Source of the DNA: Betaproteobacteria bacterium
GTDB taxonomy: Bacteria; Pseudomonadota; Gammaproteobacteria; Burkholderiales; Burkholderiaceae_C
Reading direction: 5' to 3'
Length of the DNA: 64,000 nt
NCBI GenBank assembly: GCA_016704535.1
Contig: JADIZZ010000001.1
Coordinates: 62,001 to 126,000, forward strand
Of this stretch, positions 43,529-52,214 are shown in pieces; position 1 is the stretch's first letter, and each line of letters starts with the position of its first letter. Below the pieces are notes generated by a model, which worked only from the letters and a program-made list of their open reading frames with translations, had not been told where the DNA came from and did no database searches. Made by a program: the position numbers and the translations under genes.

Positions 43529-44506
43529 TCACCAAGGGCGCGGTGGCGCCACCCGACCACCCAGCGTGTCGCGCCAGGCGCGTTGCAGCAGGCCCAGGTG
43601 CGTGGCCGACTCAGCCGCCTTGTCCGCCTGGCCACGAAGGGCTGCTCGCCAGCCGCGCAGCGCATGCCAACTGCGCTCGAGCCGGTTCACCGCCCAGGCC
43701 GTCAGCCAGCCGTGGTTCTTGCGGTAATACAGCAGGCCGCTGCGGGCACGCCACAGCGTGAGCTGCGAACCCGAGCGGGCCACCGTCGCGCCCGCCACCG
43801 TGCGCGCCGAGACGCCGCCGATGTGGTGCACACGAAGTTCGGGCCAGTACTGGACGCGAAAGCCGGCCGCTTGGATGCGGCGGCAGAGATCCACTTCTTC
43901 GTAATACAGGAAGTAGCGCTCGTCGAAGCCACCGAGGCGGTCGAACAGGTCATGGCGGACCAGCGCGAAGGCACCGGGTACCCAGTCGACGGGCGCGGCG
44001 TGCGCCGGGTCGGCCCAGGTGCGGTCGAGCCGGCCGAGCCAGCGTGACCGGGGAAAACGCGCCGCCAGGCCCGAGAGCACGATGGCTTCCTGCATCAGCG
44101 TGGGGAACATGCGTGCCGAGGGTTGCGTGCTGCCGTCGTCGGCCAGCAGGCGTGCCCCTGCCAGGCCGACGCCCGCATCGCCATTCATCAATGCCAGGCC
44201 ACGGGCCACGCAGCCGCGTGCGGGCAGCGCATCCGGGTTGAGCAGAAGCAGCACGCGACCCTGCGCGTGGCGTGCCGCCAGGTTGTTGCCGGCGGCAAAG
44301 CCCAGGTTCTGTGAGCTCCGCACCAGGCGCACCCCGGGGTGGCGTTCGGCGACGGCGTCGGCAGTGCCGTCGTGCGAGGCGTTGTCCACCAGCACCACCT
44401 CGGCATTCAGGCCATCGATCTGCCTGGCCAGGCCGTCGAGCAGCGCATCGACGAAAGGACGCGAGTTGTAGGTGACGATGAGGATCGAGAGGTCTTTGGC
44501 ATACAT
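43529..44506 (-). CDS. Family 2 glycosyltransferase (rhamnosyltransferase-like)
   Basis: The 325-residue protein shows a GT-A fold of the WbbL/rhamnosyltransferase type: LSILIVTYNSRPFVDALLDG, VVLVDNASHDGTADAV, LGFAAGNNLAA, LLLLNPDALP (DXD-equivalent) and FDERYFLYYEEVDLCRRIQA, with the acceptor-side GAFALVRHD. It transfers a sugar from a nucleotide donor to the growing repeat unit on the cytoplasmic face. It is 13 bases after the neighbouring glycosyltransferase and 19 before the acetyltransferase, in one operon. Confidence 0.92.
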   Translation of the reverse strand: MYAKDLSILIVTYNSRPFVDALLDGLARQIDGLNAEVVLVDNASHDGTADAVAERHPGVRLVRSSQNLGFAAGNNLAARHAQGRVLLLLNPDALPARGCVARGLALMNGDAGVGLAGARLLADDGSTQPSARMFPTLMQEAIVLSGLAARFPRSRWLGRLDRTWADPAHAAPVDWVPGAFALVRHDLFDRLGGFDERYFLYYEEVDLCRRIQAAGFRVQYWPELRVHHIGGVSARTVAGATVARSGSQLTLWRARSGLLYYRKNHGWLTAWAVNRLERSWHALRGWRAALRGQADKAAESATHLGLLQRAWRDTLGGRVAPPRPW

Positions 44507-44519
44507 GCAGTGTTCTCCT

Positions 44520-45686
44520 TCAAGAGGGGCGCCGCGCGCTGCGCACCCAGGGGGCGTGACGGCCGGCGGCGCGCCAGGTGGCCGCGGCCAGGCGCAACTT
44601 CCAGATCACATAGGCCGGGGCGCCCAGCAGCGCGCGAAAGTGCTCACGCCCCGCCTGTATCAGCCACAAGGCCACCACCACGTGCAGCGCCACCACGGCC
44701 AGGCCGGCGCCGGCTGCAATCTGCACGGGTGCCGCACCCAGGGCCAGCGCCAGCAGCAGCAGGCTCAGGTGCCAGGCCAGCGGCAGCAGCAGCAGGTCCA
44801 GCAAGGGGTCGGCCTGGCGCCACTGCCCGGTCAGAACGCGCGCGGCCAGTGCCGGGCCCTGGCTCGACAGCAGGCGCAGGCGCCCGCCTTCCCAGCGCGC
44901 ACGTTGCTGCGCGGCGGCCGAGCTCGCGACCGGCATGTCGCCACGAACCTGGGCACTGTCGACCCACTGCACACGCAGGCCGGCGCGCACCAGCAGGTGG
45001 TGGTACTCCACGTCTTCGACGATCGAGTCGGCGCTGTACGGCACGGCCTGCAGTGCACGGCGCGACAGCGCAAAGCCATTGCCCAGGATGCCGCATGACA
45101 GCCCAAGGGCTGCCCGCCCGCGCGGCCGCAGCACGTTCCAGGCCCCCAGCGCCACGTCGGCCAGCGTGGCCCGACGGTGGGCCAGCGGATCGCGCACGCC
45201 GTAGCGGCACTGCAGCGCGTCGGCACCGTCGGCCAACGCGGTGCGCATGGCGCGCAGGAATCCGGGTTCGACGTCGGTGTCGGCGTCCACGACGATGAAG
45301 CCGTCGGCGTTCTCCAGCGCATCGAAGGCATAACGCAGTGCATGGCCCTTGCCACGGTGCGCGGCGTCGTTGCGCTCCAGCACGGCGACGCCGGCCGCGA
45401 CCGCAACCTCGGCGGTGTCGTCGCTGCAGTTATCGGCCACCACCACGATGCGGGTCATCGCGTCAGCATTCACTTCGTGCTGCAGTCTGCGCAGCGTGCG
45501 TAGCAGGCCCAGCGACTCGTTGTGCGCCGGCACCAGGATCACCAGGCGCAGCTCCAAGGCCGAACCTGCGGCATGCACGGTCCTGCGGCGGGCCGGCCAG
45601 GCCGCGGCAGCGGTCAGAGTGGCCAGATAGATGCTGCCCGGCAGCGTGAGGGCGAGCGCGGTGGCACCCAGGGTTTCGATCCACAT
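44520..45686 (-). CDS. Membrane-bound family 2 glycosyltransferase
   Basis: The 388-residue protein has an N-terminal membrane segment (about 5-25, ALALTLPGSIYLATLTAAAA), a GT2 catalytic domain with LVILVPAHNES, VVVADNCSDDT, GKGHALRYAFD, IVVDADTDVEP and an acceptor motif QQRARWEGGR (QxxRW), and C-terminal hydrophobic segments (about 275-355). The QxxRW motif and membrane parts suggest a processive-like or integral enzyme. The ATG at 45686 is one base from the upstream stop. Confidence 0.9.
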   Translation of the reverse strand: MWIETLGATALALTLPGSIYLATLTAAAAWPARRRTVHAAGSALELRLVILVPAHNESLGLLRTLRRLQHEVNADAMTRIVVVADNCSDDTAEVAVAAGVAVLERNDAAHRGKGHALRYAFDALENADGFIVVDADTDVEPGFLRAMRTALADGADALQCRYGVRDPLAHRRATLADVALGAWNVLRPRGRAALGLSCGILGNGFALSRRALQAVPYSADSIVEDVEYHHLLVRAGLRVQWVDSAQVRGDMPVASSAAAQQRARWEGGRLRLLSSQGPALAARVLTGQWRQADPLLDLLLLPLAWHLSLLLLALALGAAPVQIAAGAGLAVVALHVVVALWLIQAGREHFRALLGAPAYVIWKLRLAAATWRAAGRHAPWVRSARRPS

Positions 45687-45687
45687 G

Positions 45688-46308
45688 TCAGGCTCCCGAG
45701 GCCATGCCGAAAAAGTGACGCACGCGCTGCGCATGCAGCTCGGCGCTGGCCGGGGCGCGCGGGTCGGTGCGGCCGGTCACCAGCGCGCGCCAGGGCAGCT
45801 CTTCGGTCTGCGCCGCCAGCGTGGCGTGCAGATCCCGCGTGCGGGCAATCACCTTGGCCGGCACGCCGCCCACCACGCAGCCGGGTGGCACGTCCTTGGT
45901 CACGACGGCACCGGCGGCCACCACGGCGTCGGGCCCGATCGTCACCCCCGGCATCACGATGGCCTGGTGGCCGATGAAGACGTTGTCGCGGATGTCGATG
46001 CGGCCGACGCGGTCGAGTTCGCCACCGTAGGCGTTGCGCAGCATGTTGACGACGCCGTCGTGGCCGAACAGCGTGCAGCCCGACAGGCTGACGTTGTGGC
46101 CCAGGCGGGTGTAGGCCGGGTCGGTGATGACCACGTTGGTCTGCACCGAGCAGCGCTCACCCATCGCGTTCAGGCCACCGTGATGGCGCAGGTATTCGGC
46201 CCATTGCACGCCGGTGGGCGCGGCCAGGCGACGCCACAGACCTACCGCGCGGCCATGGCGCAGTGCGAGGTGACGGCACAGCGCGCCGAGTTGGGACTTC
46301 AGGTTCAT
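45688..46308 (-). CDS. Hexapeptide-repeat acyltransferase, EPS locus
   Basis: The 206-residue protein is a left-handed beta-helix acetyltransferase: VSLSGCTLFGHDGVVNML, DIRDNVFIGHQAIVMPGVTI (20 residues) and GPDAVVAAGAVVTKDVPPGC (20 residues), ending GGVPAKVIAR, a common finish in maltose-acetyltransferase-like enzymes. It probably acetylates a sugar of the repeat unit. Its ATG overlaps the stop of the upstream glycosyltransferase (46305-46308) and its stop is one base from the next start. Confidence 0.88.
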   Translation of the reverse strand: MNLKSQLGALCRHLALRHGRAVGLWRRLAAPTGVQWAEYLRHHGGLNAMGERCSVQTNVVITDPAYTRLGHNVSLSGCTLFGHDGVVNMLRNAYGGELDRVGRIDIRDNVFIGHQAIVMPGVTIGPDAVVAAGAVVTKDVPPGCVVGGVPAKVIARTRDLHATLAAQTEELPWRALVTGRTDPRAPASAELHAQRVRHFFGMASGA

Positions 46309-47555
46309 GACGGCACCCGTTGGGCGGTGACGGCGGGCAGGCTGCGGAAGATGGCCGCCAGCCGTGCCACGTTGTCGGCCAGGTGAAACGCGCGCTCCAC
46401 TTTGGCGCGGCCGGCGAGGGCCAGGCGATGGCGCAGCGGCGCATCGGCGATGAGCTTCCGCAGTTGATCGGCCAGGGCTTGGGCGTCACCGGGCATGGCC
46501 AGCAGGCCACTGTGGCCGTGCTCGATCAGTTCAGGGATGCCGTTGACCGGGCTGGTGACGCAGGGCACGCCGCTGGCCATGGCCTCCATCAGCACCACGG
46601 GAATGCCCTCTGCCAGGCTGGGCAGCACGAAGGCGTCGGCGCAGGCAAGTTCGGCGCGCACTTCGGCCTGGTTCAGCGCGCCTGTGAAGCGCACGCTGTC
46701 GGCCAGCCGGTGGTGCTGTACGGCCTCTTCCAGACGGGCGCGGTCAGGGCCGTCGCCGACCAGCGTGAGTGCAAAGGCCAGGCCCTCGCCCTTCAATTGC
46801 GCGCAGGCCTGCACCAGCAGCAACTGGCCCTTGGCCGGTGCCAGGCGGCCCACGCTGAGCAGCCGCACTGGGCCGGCGGCGCGCGCCGAGATGTTGGGCA
46901 CGAAGCGCGCCGGGTCCACGCCCAGGCGGCACAGCTGCAGCTTGGCCCATTGCGCCGGGCCGGTCAGCCGCATGAGCTGGCTGCGTGCGAACTGGCTGAT
47001 GCAGACCACGCGATCAGCGGCCTCCACCTTCTGGCGCAGGCGCTGACCGGGCACATCGTCGAACTCGTCAGGGCCGTGGATGGTGAGCGACAGGCCGACG
47101 CCGCCGAGCGTCTTGGCCAGCATGCCGACCAACGCGGCCTCGTTGCCGAAGTGCACGTGCAGGTGCTGCAGGCCACGACCGGACATCCAGCGCGTGACCA
47201 TCACGGCTTCCACCGCGTAGGCCAGCGCGTAGATCCGCTTCACGCCGCGGCCTTGACCGAGCGCTTCGCGCAGGGTTCGCAGCAAGGCGATCGGGTGCGT
47301 GGCGGCGGCCCAGGCGAGTGCCGCCAGCGCGCCGCGCACACCGTGGCGCTTGATGCCGTAGGTGGCCGCGGCCTCCTCGCGTTCGCCGTCGCTCATGCGA
47401 TCGGGCAGGCGGTCGGGGGCGTTCACCGACGCGACCTCCACGCGCAGGCCCAGCGCCCGCAGGCCCTGCACTTCGCGCAGGATGAAGGTGTGCGACACCG
47501 CCGGGTAGCGGCTGACCAGGTAGGCCACGGCACCACCCTGCTCGACGCTCGTCAT
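46305..47555 (-). CDS. Family 4 glycosyltransferase
   Basis: The 416-residue protein has the two-domain GT-B pattern: AYLVSRYPAVSHTFILREVQ (20 residues) at the N-terminus, LHVHFGNEAALVG, TIHGPDEFDD, and the GT4 donor site in the C-terminal half (VRLLSVGRLAPAKGQLLLVQ, VGDGPDRARLEEAV, DAFVLPSLAEGIPVVLMEAM; 20 residues or fewer each) including the EX7E-type motif (EGIPVVLMEAMASGVP). The ATG at 47555 overlaps the nucleotidyltransferase stop by four bases. It uses a nucleotide-sugar donor at the inner face of the membrane. Confidence 0.92.
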   Translation of the reverse strand: MTSVEQGGAVAYLVSRYPAVSHTFILREVQGLRALGLRVEVASVNAPDRLPDRMSDGEREEAAATYGIKRHGVRGALAALAWAAATHPIALLRTLREALGQGRGVKRIYALAYAVEAVMVTRWMSGRGLQHLHVHFGNEAALVGMLAKTLGGVGLSLTIHGPDEFDDVPGQRLRQKVEAADRVVCISQFARSQLMRLTGPAQWAKLQLCRLGVDPARFVPNISARAAGPVRLLSVGRLAPAKGQLLLVQACAQLKGEGLAFALTLVGDGPDRARLEEAVQHHRLADSVRFTGALNQAEVRAELACADAFVLPSLAEGIPVVLMEAMASGVPCVTSPVNGIPELIEHGHSGLLAMPGDAQALADQLRKLIADAPLRHRLALAGRAKVERAFHLADNVARLAAIFRSLPAVTAQRVPS

Positions 47556-48676
47556 GCCGCACCCCGCAGGCTGTGCTGGCGACGCCGGGCATCGCCCCAC
47601 CAGCGTGACGCCGGTGCGTCATCGGCCTGACCATCCCGCGACACGCAGTACGACCCGGACACGATGACTTCGCGCGCCGTGGCGTTGGCACCCGCGTGGG
47701 CGTAGTCGAAGACCACGCTGCGTTCGATGTGCGCGCCGGCTTCGATGTGGCAGCCGTTGCCGATCCACACCGGGCCCACGAAGGTGCAGCCGGGTTCGAT
47801 GCGGCTCCCCGAGCCGATGTGCACCGGGCCTTCGAAGCGCAGCGAATCCCAGGCGACCGAGGTGTTCAGCCCCACGTGGACACCAGGGCGCACCTCGGTG
47901 CCCGGCACGTCGATGCCGGCCACGCCGCCGCGCATCAGCCGCTGCACGATCTGCCAGTAGTCGGCGACGCGGCCAATGTCCAGCCACTCGAAGTCGAGGC
48001 ATTGATTGAAGAAAGGCAGGCCCTGCCGAACCAGCGCCGGGAACAGTTCGCCGCCGATGTCGAACGGCCTGTCGGCCGGGATGTGCGACAGCACGCCGGG
48101 CTCCACCAGGTAGATGCCGGTGCTGGCCATGCGCGACAGCGCGTCGCGCGGAGCGGGCTTCTCCTGGAACGAGGCGACCCGACCGTCGGCGCGGGCCACC
48201 ACGACGCCGTAGCTGGCCACGTCCTGCAGCGCCACCTGCTTGGTGATGACAGTGGCCAGTGCGCCCTGGGCGCGGTGGCGCGCGGCCGCGGCCTGCAGGT
48301 CGACGTCGACGACCGCATCGCCGCACAGCACGGCGGTGGTGTCGTCGATGAAGCCGCCCAGGTCGTTGATCTTGCGCAGCGCGCCGGCCGAACCCACGGG
48401 CTCGGGGACCAGCTGCCCGTGCTCGATATGGCCTTCGAAGGAGTAGCCGATGTGCACACCGAAGCGCCGCCCGTCGCCGAAGTACTGTTCGATGCGGTGC
48501 GCCAGATGGCTGGTGTTGACCATGATCTCGCGCACGCCCTGCCGTGCCAGGTGCTCGACGATGTACTCCATCACCGGCTTGCCCAGCAGCGGGATCATGG
48601 GCTTGGGCAGGTCGTAGGTCAGCGGCTGCAGGCGGGTGCCGCGGCCGGCGGCCAGGATGACGGCCTTCTTGATCAT
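47552..48676 (-). CDS. Sugar-phosphate nucleotidyltransferase (NDP-sugar synthase)
   Basis: The 374-residue enzyme has the nucleotidyltransferase signature AVILAAGRGTRLQPLTYDLP (20 residues) with KPMIPLLGKPVMEYI, then VLCGDAVVDVD (metal-binding), a sugar-binding FQEKPAP loop, and a C-terminal left-handed beta-helix (about 255-350: IDVPGTEVRPGVHVG, GPVHIGSGSRIEPGCTFVGP in 20 residues). It makes an activated sugar (mannose-1-phosphate guanylyltransferase-like or similar; donor not assignable by eye). AAAGGA precedes the ATG at 48676. It is the first gene of the left EPS operon. Confidence 0.9.
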   Translation of the reverse strand: MIKKAVILAAGRGTRLQPLTYDLPKPMIPLLGKPVMEYIVEHLARQGVREIMVNTSHLAHRIEQYFGDGRRFGVHIGYSFEGHIEHGQLVPEPVGSAGALRKINDLGGFIDDTTAVLCGDAVVDVDLQAAAARHRAQGALATVITKQVALQDVASYGVVVARADGRVASFQEKPAPRDALSRMASTGIYLVEPGVLSHIPADRPFDIGGELFPALVRQGLPFFNQCLDFEWLDIGRVADYWQIVQRLMRGGVAGIDVPGTEVRPGVHVGLNTSVAWDSLRFEGPVHIGSGSRIEPGCTFVGPVWIGNGCHIEAGAHIERSVVFDYAHAGANATAREVIVSGSYCVSRDGQADDAPASRWWGDARRRQHSLRGAA

Positions 48677-48810
48677 GCTCGGGTCCTTTCGTGTGGCGCC
48701 GTGTCGTGTCGGCATGACGCCATTACAGGCGGGCTGGCCCGGGCAGTTGTGGCAGGACTGCAAACCCTGAGCGGCTGCACGCGTGGAAACGCCACCGGCA
48801 CAATCAGGCG

Positions 48811-49323
48811 ATGCAAGCCCCGGAGGACGATCGCCGCACGATGCAGCCGCCGCCCGTGCCCGCCGACGAGCCCGAGCGGCTGGCAGCGCTGGCCCGCACC
48901 GGCTTGCTCGATACGCCGCCCGCCGCAGCCTTCGACCGCATCACGCGCTCGGTAGCCGGACTGCTGAACGTGCCGATGGCCCTGATCTCGCTGGTCGACG
49001 AGAAGCGTCAATGGTTCCTGTCGCGCTTCGGCGTCGACGTGACCGAAACGCCGCGCGAAGTGTCCTTCTGCGGCCACGCAGTGGCAGCGCGCGAAACGCT
49101 GCTCGTGGTGGATGCCTGGCGCGACCCGCGCTTCGCAGGCAACCCACTCGTCACCGGCGCGCCGCACATCCGCGCCTACCTGGGCGTGCCGCTCCTCGGC
49201 GCCGATGGCCACGCGCTGGGCACGCTTTGCGTGCTCGACCGGCGGGTGCGCGCCTTCACCCCCGAAGAGCGGCAGATCGTGGAGCGCTATGCCCGGGCCG
49301 TCGGGCTCCTGATTCGGCGTTGA
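48811..49323 (+). CDS. GAF-domain sensor protein
   Basis: The 170-residue cytoplasmic protein is almost entirely one GAF domain with the family pattern ERLAALARTGLLDTPPAAAF (20 residues), ITRSVAGLLNVPMALISLVD (20 residues), RQWFLSRFGVD, REVSFCGHAVAARE and YLGVPLLGADGHALGTLCVL (20 residues). Stand-alone GAF proteins sense small molecules or redox or light signals. ATG 48811 is used; ATG 48841 is in frame. It runs against both EPS operons, and its last 68 bases overlap the end of the glycosyltransferase gene on the other strand. Confidence 0.82.
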   Translation: MQAPEDDRRTMQPPPVPADEPERLAALARTGLLDTPPAAAFDRITRSVAGLLNVPMALISLVDEKRQWFLSRFGVDVTETPREVSFCGHAVAARETLLVVDAWRDPRFAGNPLVTGAPHIRAYLGVPLLGADGHALGTLCVLDRRVRAFTPEERQIVERYARAVGLLIRR

Positions 49324-50596
49324 GCACCTGGGCGTAGATCGTCTCGGCGGTGCCGATGCGGGACGTCCAGGTGTGCTGGTCCAGCACGCGCTGGCGCGCC
49401 CGCCGTCCGCGCTCGGCAGCGTCTGCCGGTCGCTGGACGACGTCGCGCAGCGCCTGCGCGATGCCGTCGACGGCGGTGGCTTCGTCGGGCATCGCCACCT
49501 TCCAGCCCACCGCGTCGTCCACCACCTCGGCCGGGCCGCCGAAGTCCATGCCGATGACGGGACGGGCGCAGGCCATCGCCTCGAGCAGAACCGCGCCGCC
49601 CGACTCGCGCACCGAAGGCAGGCAGAACACATGGCTGCGGCGCACGGCCTCGGCGACGCCGGCGGCGGGCAGCGTGCCGTGCCAAACCACGCAGTCGACG
49701 AGGCCCAGCGCTGCCGCTTCGGCGCGCCAGGGCCGGTCCATGGGTCCGGCGCCCACCACGTCCAGCGTTACGCGCACGCCTTCCTGTTGCAGCCGTGCCA
49801 GGGCCTGCAGCAGCAGCGGCAGGGCCTTCACCGGCACGAGGCGGCCGACGAAGCTCACGCGCAAGGGCTGGCCCGCTCCGGGCGCCGAGTCCGGCGGCGC
49901 GATCGGCGCGCCCGGGGCAAAGCGCTCTGGATCGACGGCGTTCTCCAGCAGTCGCACGCTGCGTGGCCGCACGGCCGGCGGCAGCGCGGCACGCGTGGCG
50001 GCCGTGGCCACCAGCACCGCCGCGCTGTGGCGCAGCGCCCCGAACAGCGCCTCCACGAGCCGCGGCAGCACGCGCAGCCGGGACAGGCCCATCGCGTCGT
50101 CGCGCATCAGCGCCTCGAAGCCCGGCGGCACCGGCAGCCCGCAGTTCAACGGACCGCGCACCACAGGCAGGCCGAGCCGATGCAGCCGGGTCGGCGCCGA
50201 CACCGTGACCGGCGTCACCAGGTGCAGCAGCCGCCAGGGCGCGCCCGCGGCGCGTTCACGCCGCAAGGTGCGCAGCGCCACGGCGTCGAACACGAACCAG
50301 TCCAGCTGCGAGACCATGAACACGGCGTGTTCGCTGCGTGGGAACAGGCGCTTCGACAGCCGGTACAGCGGGCCGGCGAACCACTCGGTGTCGATGTAGA
50401 TCACGCGGGCCCCGGCCGGCCGGTCTGCGGCCGCTTCGATGGCGGCGCGGTTGCGCACATGCGTCACCAGGCACACCGGGCGCCGCGCGGCCAGGCCGGT
50501 GAACCAGTTCCAGCCGAGCTGCGAGACCGAGCCCAGGCCGGGGCCGCACTGGTAGGCCACCAGCAACACGGCGTCGCCGTCGTCGGGGCCGTTCAT
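49256..50596 (-). CDS. Family 4 glycosyltransferase
   Basis: The 446-residue protein has a GT-B fold: VLLVAYQCGPGLGSVSQLGW (20 residues) at the start, PVVRGPLNCGLPVPPGFEAL (20 residues), LRVSFVGRLVPVKALPLLLQ (20 residues), VVGAGPMDRPWRAEA and the donor-site SVRESGGAVLLEAMACARPV (20 residues). The ATG at 50596 overlaps the acetyltransferase stop by four bases. Its 3' end overlaps the convergent GAF gene by 68 bases, leaving an unusually long C-terminal tail (SGARRPGHSAPRSAALRG). It is the last gene of the right EPS operon. Confidence 0.9.
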   Translation of the reverse strand: MNGPDDGDAVLLVAYQCGPGLGSVSQLGWNWFTGLAARRPVCLVTHVRNRAAIEAAADRPAGARVIYIDTEWFAGPLYRLSKRLFPRSEHAVFMVSQLDWFVFDAVALRTLRRERAAGAPWRLLHLVTPVTVSAPTRLHRLGLPVVRGPLNCGLPVPPGFEALMRDDAMGLSRLRVLPRLVEALFGALRHSAAVLVATAATRAALPPAVRPRSVRLLENAVDPERFAPGAPIAPPDSAPGAGQPLRVSFVGRLVPVKALPLLLQALARLQQEGVRVTLDVVGAGPMDRPWRAEAAALGLVDCVVWHGTLPAAGVAEAVRRSHVFCLPSVRESGGAVLLEAMACARPVIGMDFGGPAEVVDDAVGWKVAMPDEATAVDGIAQALRDVVQRPADAAERGRRARQRVLDQHTWTSRIGTAETIYAQVLNAESGARRPGHSAPRSAALRG

Positions 50597-51183
50597 GCCG
50601 CGTCCTGGTGGTGCTGGTGCAGCGGCCGGGCCGGTACACCGCCGACCACGGCACCCGCCGCCACGTCGCGCGTGACCACCGCGTTGGCAGCCACCACCGC
50701 GCCGTCGCCGATGCGCACGCCGGCCAGCACCGCCGCGCCGCGGCCGATCCACACGCCGCGGCCGATGGTGATGGCGGCGGCATCATGGCCGCTGTCCCGC
50801 AGCCCGCCCGCACCGCGCCGGTGGTTGGCATCGCGCACGCTGGCGTACTCACCAATCATCGTGCCGGCGCCGATCTGCACGCCGGCAAACGCCACCAGGT
50901 GCACGCCACGCGACAACACCACACCGTCGCCGATCTGCAGCGCGCCCCCGGCCTGCGTCTCCCAGTATTGGCCGGGGTAGACATACAGGCGCTGGCCCAG
51001 CGTGATGCGGCGCGTGCCGTGCAGTTCGACGGGCCCGTCGATCACCACCGAACGGTGCAGCGGCGATTTCAGGCCCGAGGCCAGGTGGGCATGGGCCCAC
51101 AGCCGGCGCAGCCCGGGGCCGAGCGCATGCGCCAGCCACGCCAGCGGCTGCAACGCCCGCGAGAGCAGGGTCTTGGTGTTCAT
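50593..51183 (-). CDS. Hexapeptide-repeat acyltransferase, EPS locus
   Basis: The 196-residue protein has the left-handed beta-helix pattern: RSVVIDGPVELHGTRRITLG (20 residues), ALQIGDGVVLSRGVHLVAFA (20 residues), VQIGAGTMIGEYASVRDANH (20 residues) and a finish of VVTRDVAAGAVVGGVPARPL (20 residues). An O-acetyltransferase acting on the polysaccharide is likely. The ATG at 51183 overlaps the upstream glycosyltransferase stop (51180-51183), and its own stop overlaps the next start, so all four genes of this operon are coupled. Confidence 0.88.
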   Translation of the reverse strand: MNTKTLLSRALQPLAWLAHALGPGLRRLWAHAHLASGLKSPLHRSVVIDGPVELHGTRRITLGQRLYVYPGQYWETQAGGALQIGDGVVLSRGVHLVAFAGVQIGAGTMIGEYASVRDANHRRGAGGLRDSGHDAAAITIGRGVWIGRGAAVLAGVRIGDGAVVAANAVVTRDVAAGAVVGGVPARPLHQHHQDAA

Positions 51184-52214
51184 CGGCCCACCCCGGTACG
51201 CGCCGCGCCAGCCGCCTTGTACTCGATGAGTACCGGTGTGCGTCGCGCGCGCTGCAACCGCCACCAGCGCCATTGACCGACGAGGATCGGCAACTGCTGC
51301 AGGTGGGAGTGCGCCGCGTAGGCCCAGGCCAGCGCAGGCTGGTCGGGGCACTTCCAGCGGCATCGCCGCGCCGAGCGCGCCCACAACCCCAGCGCGGCCG
51401 GCACGAACGCGGCGGCGGCGGCCGGCATCAGCCACGCCGCCGCGCCGAACAGCGCGAGACCGGTCAGCAGCACGCCGGCATGGCGGCGGTTGCGACGGGC
51501 CTCGGCCTGCCACAGCGGGTCGGGGGTGTACGCGTAGCGTGCGGCCACCTGGGCATAGGCCAGGCCGGCACGTTCGGCACGCTTCCACCAGGCGCGTGCG
51601 GTGGTGATGGCCAGGTCATGTTGCGTCATCGGCGCGTCGATGTGTTCGATCTGCCAGCCCGCGGCGCGCAGTCGGCGGCACAACTCGGGCTCTTCGCCCG
51701 CCACCAGGGTGTCGTCGAAACCGCCGACATCGGCCAGCGCCTGGCGGCGCACCAGCGCGTCGCCACCGAAGTAGTCCACCCGGCCGGGCGCGAAGACCCA
51801 GTCGAGGTCGAGCACGCGGGTGTAGACCGACTGCTCGGGGTGCGACTCGCGCCGGTGGCCCCATACGGCCACCCGCTGCGGCTCGGTCTTCAGCGCGGCC
51901 AGTGCACCCACGACGAAGTGCGGGTCGAGCTGTGTGTCGCCATCCAGGAACAGCACCAGTTCGCCACCTGCCGCGCGCCAACCGATGTTGCGGCCCGCCG
52001 CAGCACAGGGCGGCTGCTCGCCCAGGGTCAGCACCCTCGCGCCGAACTCCCGGGCCACCTCGGGACTGCCATCGCTGGAGTGCGAGTCCACGTAGAGCAG
52101 TTCCCAGCGCAGTCCTCGCCACTGCGCTTGCCGCACCGACGCGAGGCAACGCGACAGTCGGGCTCCTTCGTTGCGGCCGATCACGACCACCGAGACGTCG
52201 ATGTCGTCGCTCAT
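51180..52214 (-). CDS. Family 2 glycosyltransferase
   Basis: The 344-residue protein has a GT-A domain: DVSVVVIGRNEGARLSRCLA (20 residues), LLYVDSHSSDGSPEVAREFG (20 residues), AAAGRNIGWRAAGGELVLFL (20 residues) with DGDTQLDP, and GGFDDTLVAGEEPELCRRLR (20 residues). A hydrophobic region near residues 245-275 suggests membrane association. It overlaps the upstream GT4 gene (52211-52214) and the downstream acyltransferase by four bases each. Confidence 0.9.
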   Translation of the reverse strand: MSDDIDVSVVVIGRNEGARLSRCLASVRQAQWRGLRWELLYVDSHSSDGSPEVAREFGARVLTLGEQPPCAAAGRNIGWRAAGGELVLFLDGDTQLDPHFVVGALAALKTEPQRVAVWGHRRESHPEQSVYTRVLDLDWVFAPGRVDYFGGDALVRRQALADVGGFDDTLVAGEEPELCRRLRAAGWQIEHIDAPMTQHDLAITTARAWWKRAERAGLAYAQVAARYAYTPDPLWQAEARRNRRHAGVLLTGLALFGAAAWLMPAAAAAFVPAALGLWARSARRCRWKCPDQPALAWAYAAHSHLQQLPILVGQWRWWRLQRARRTPVLIEYKAAGAARTGVGR

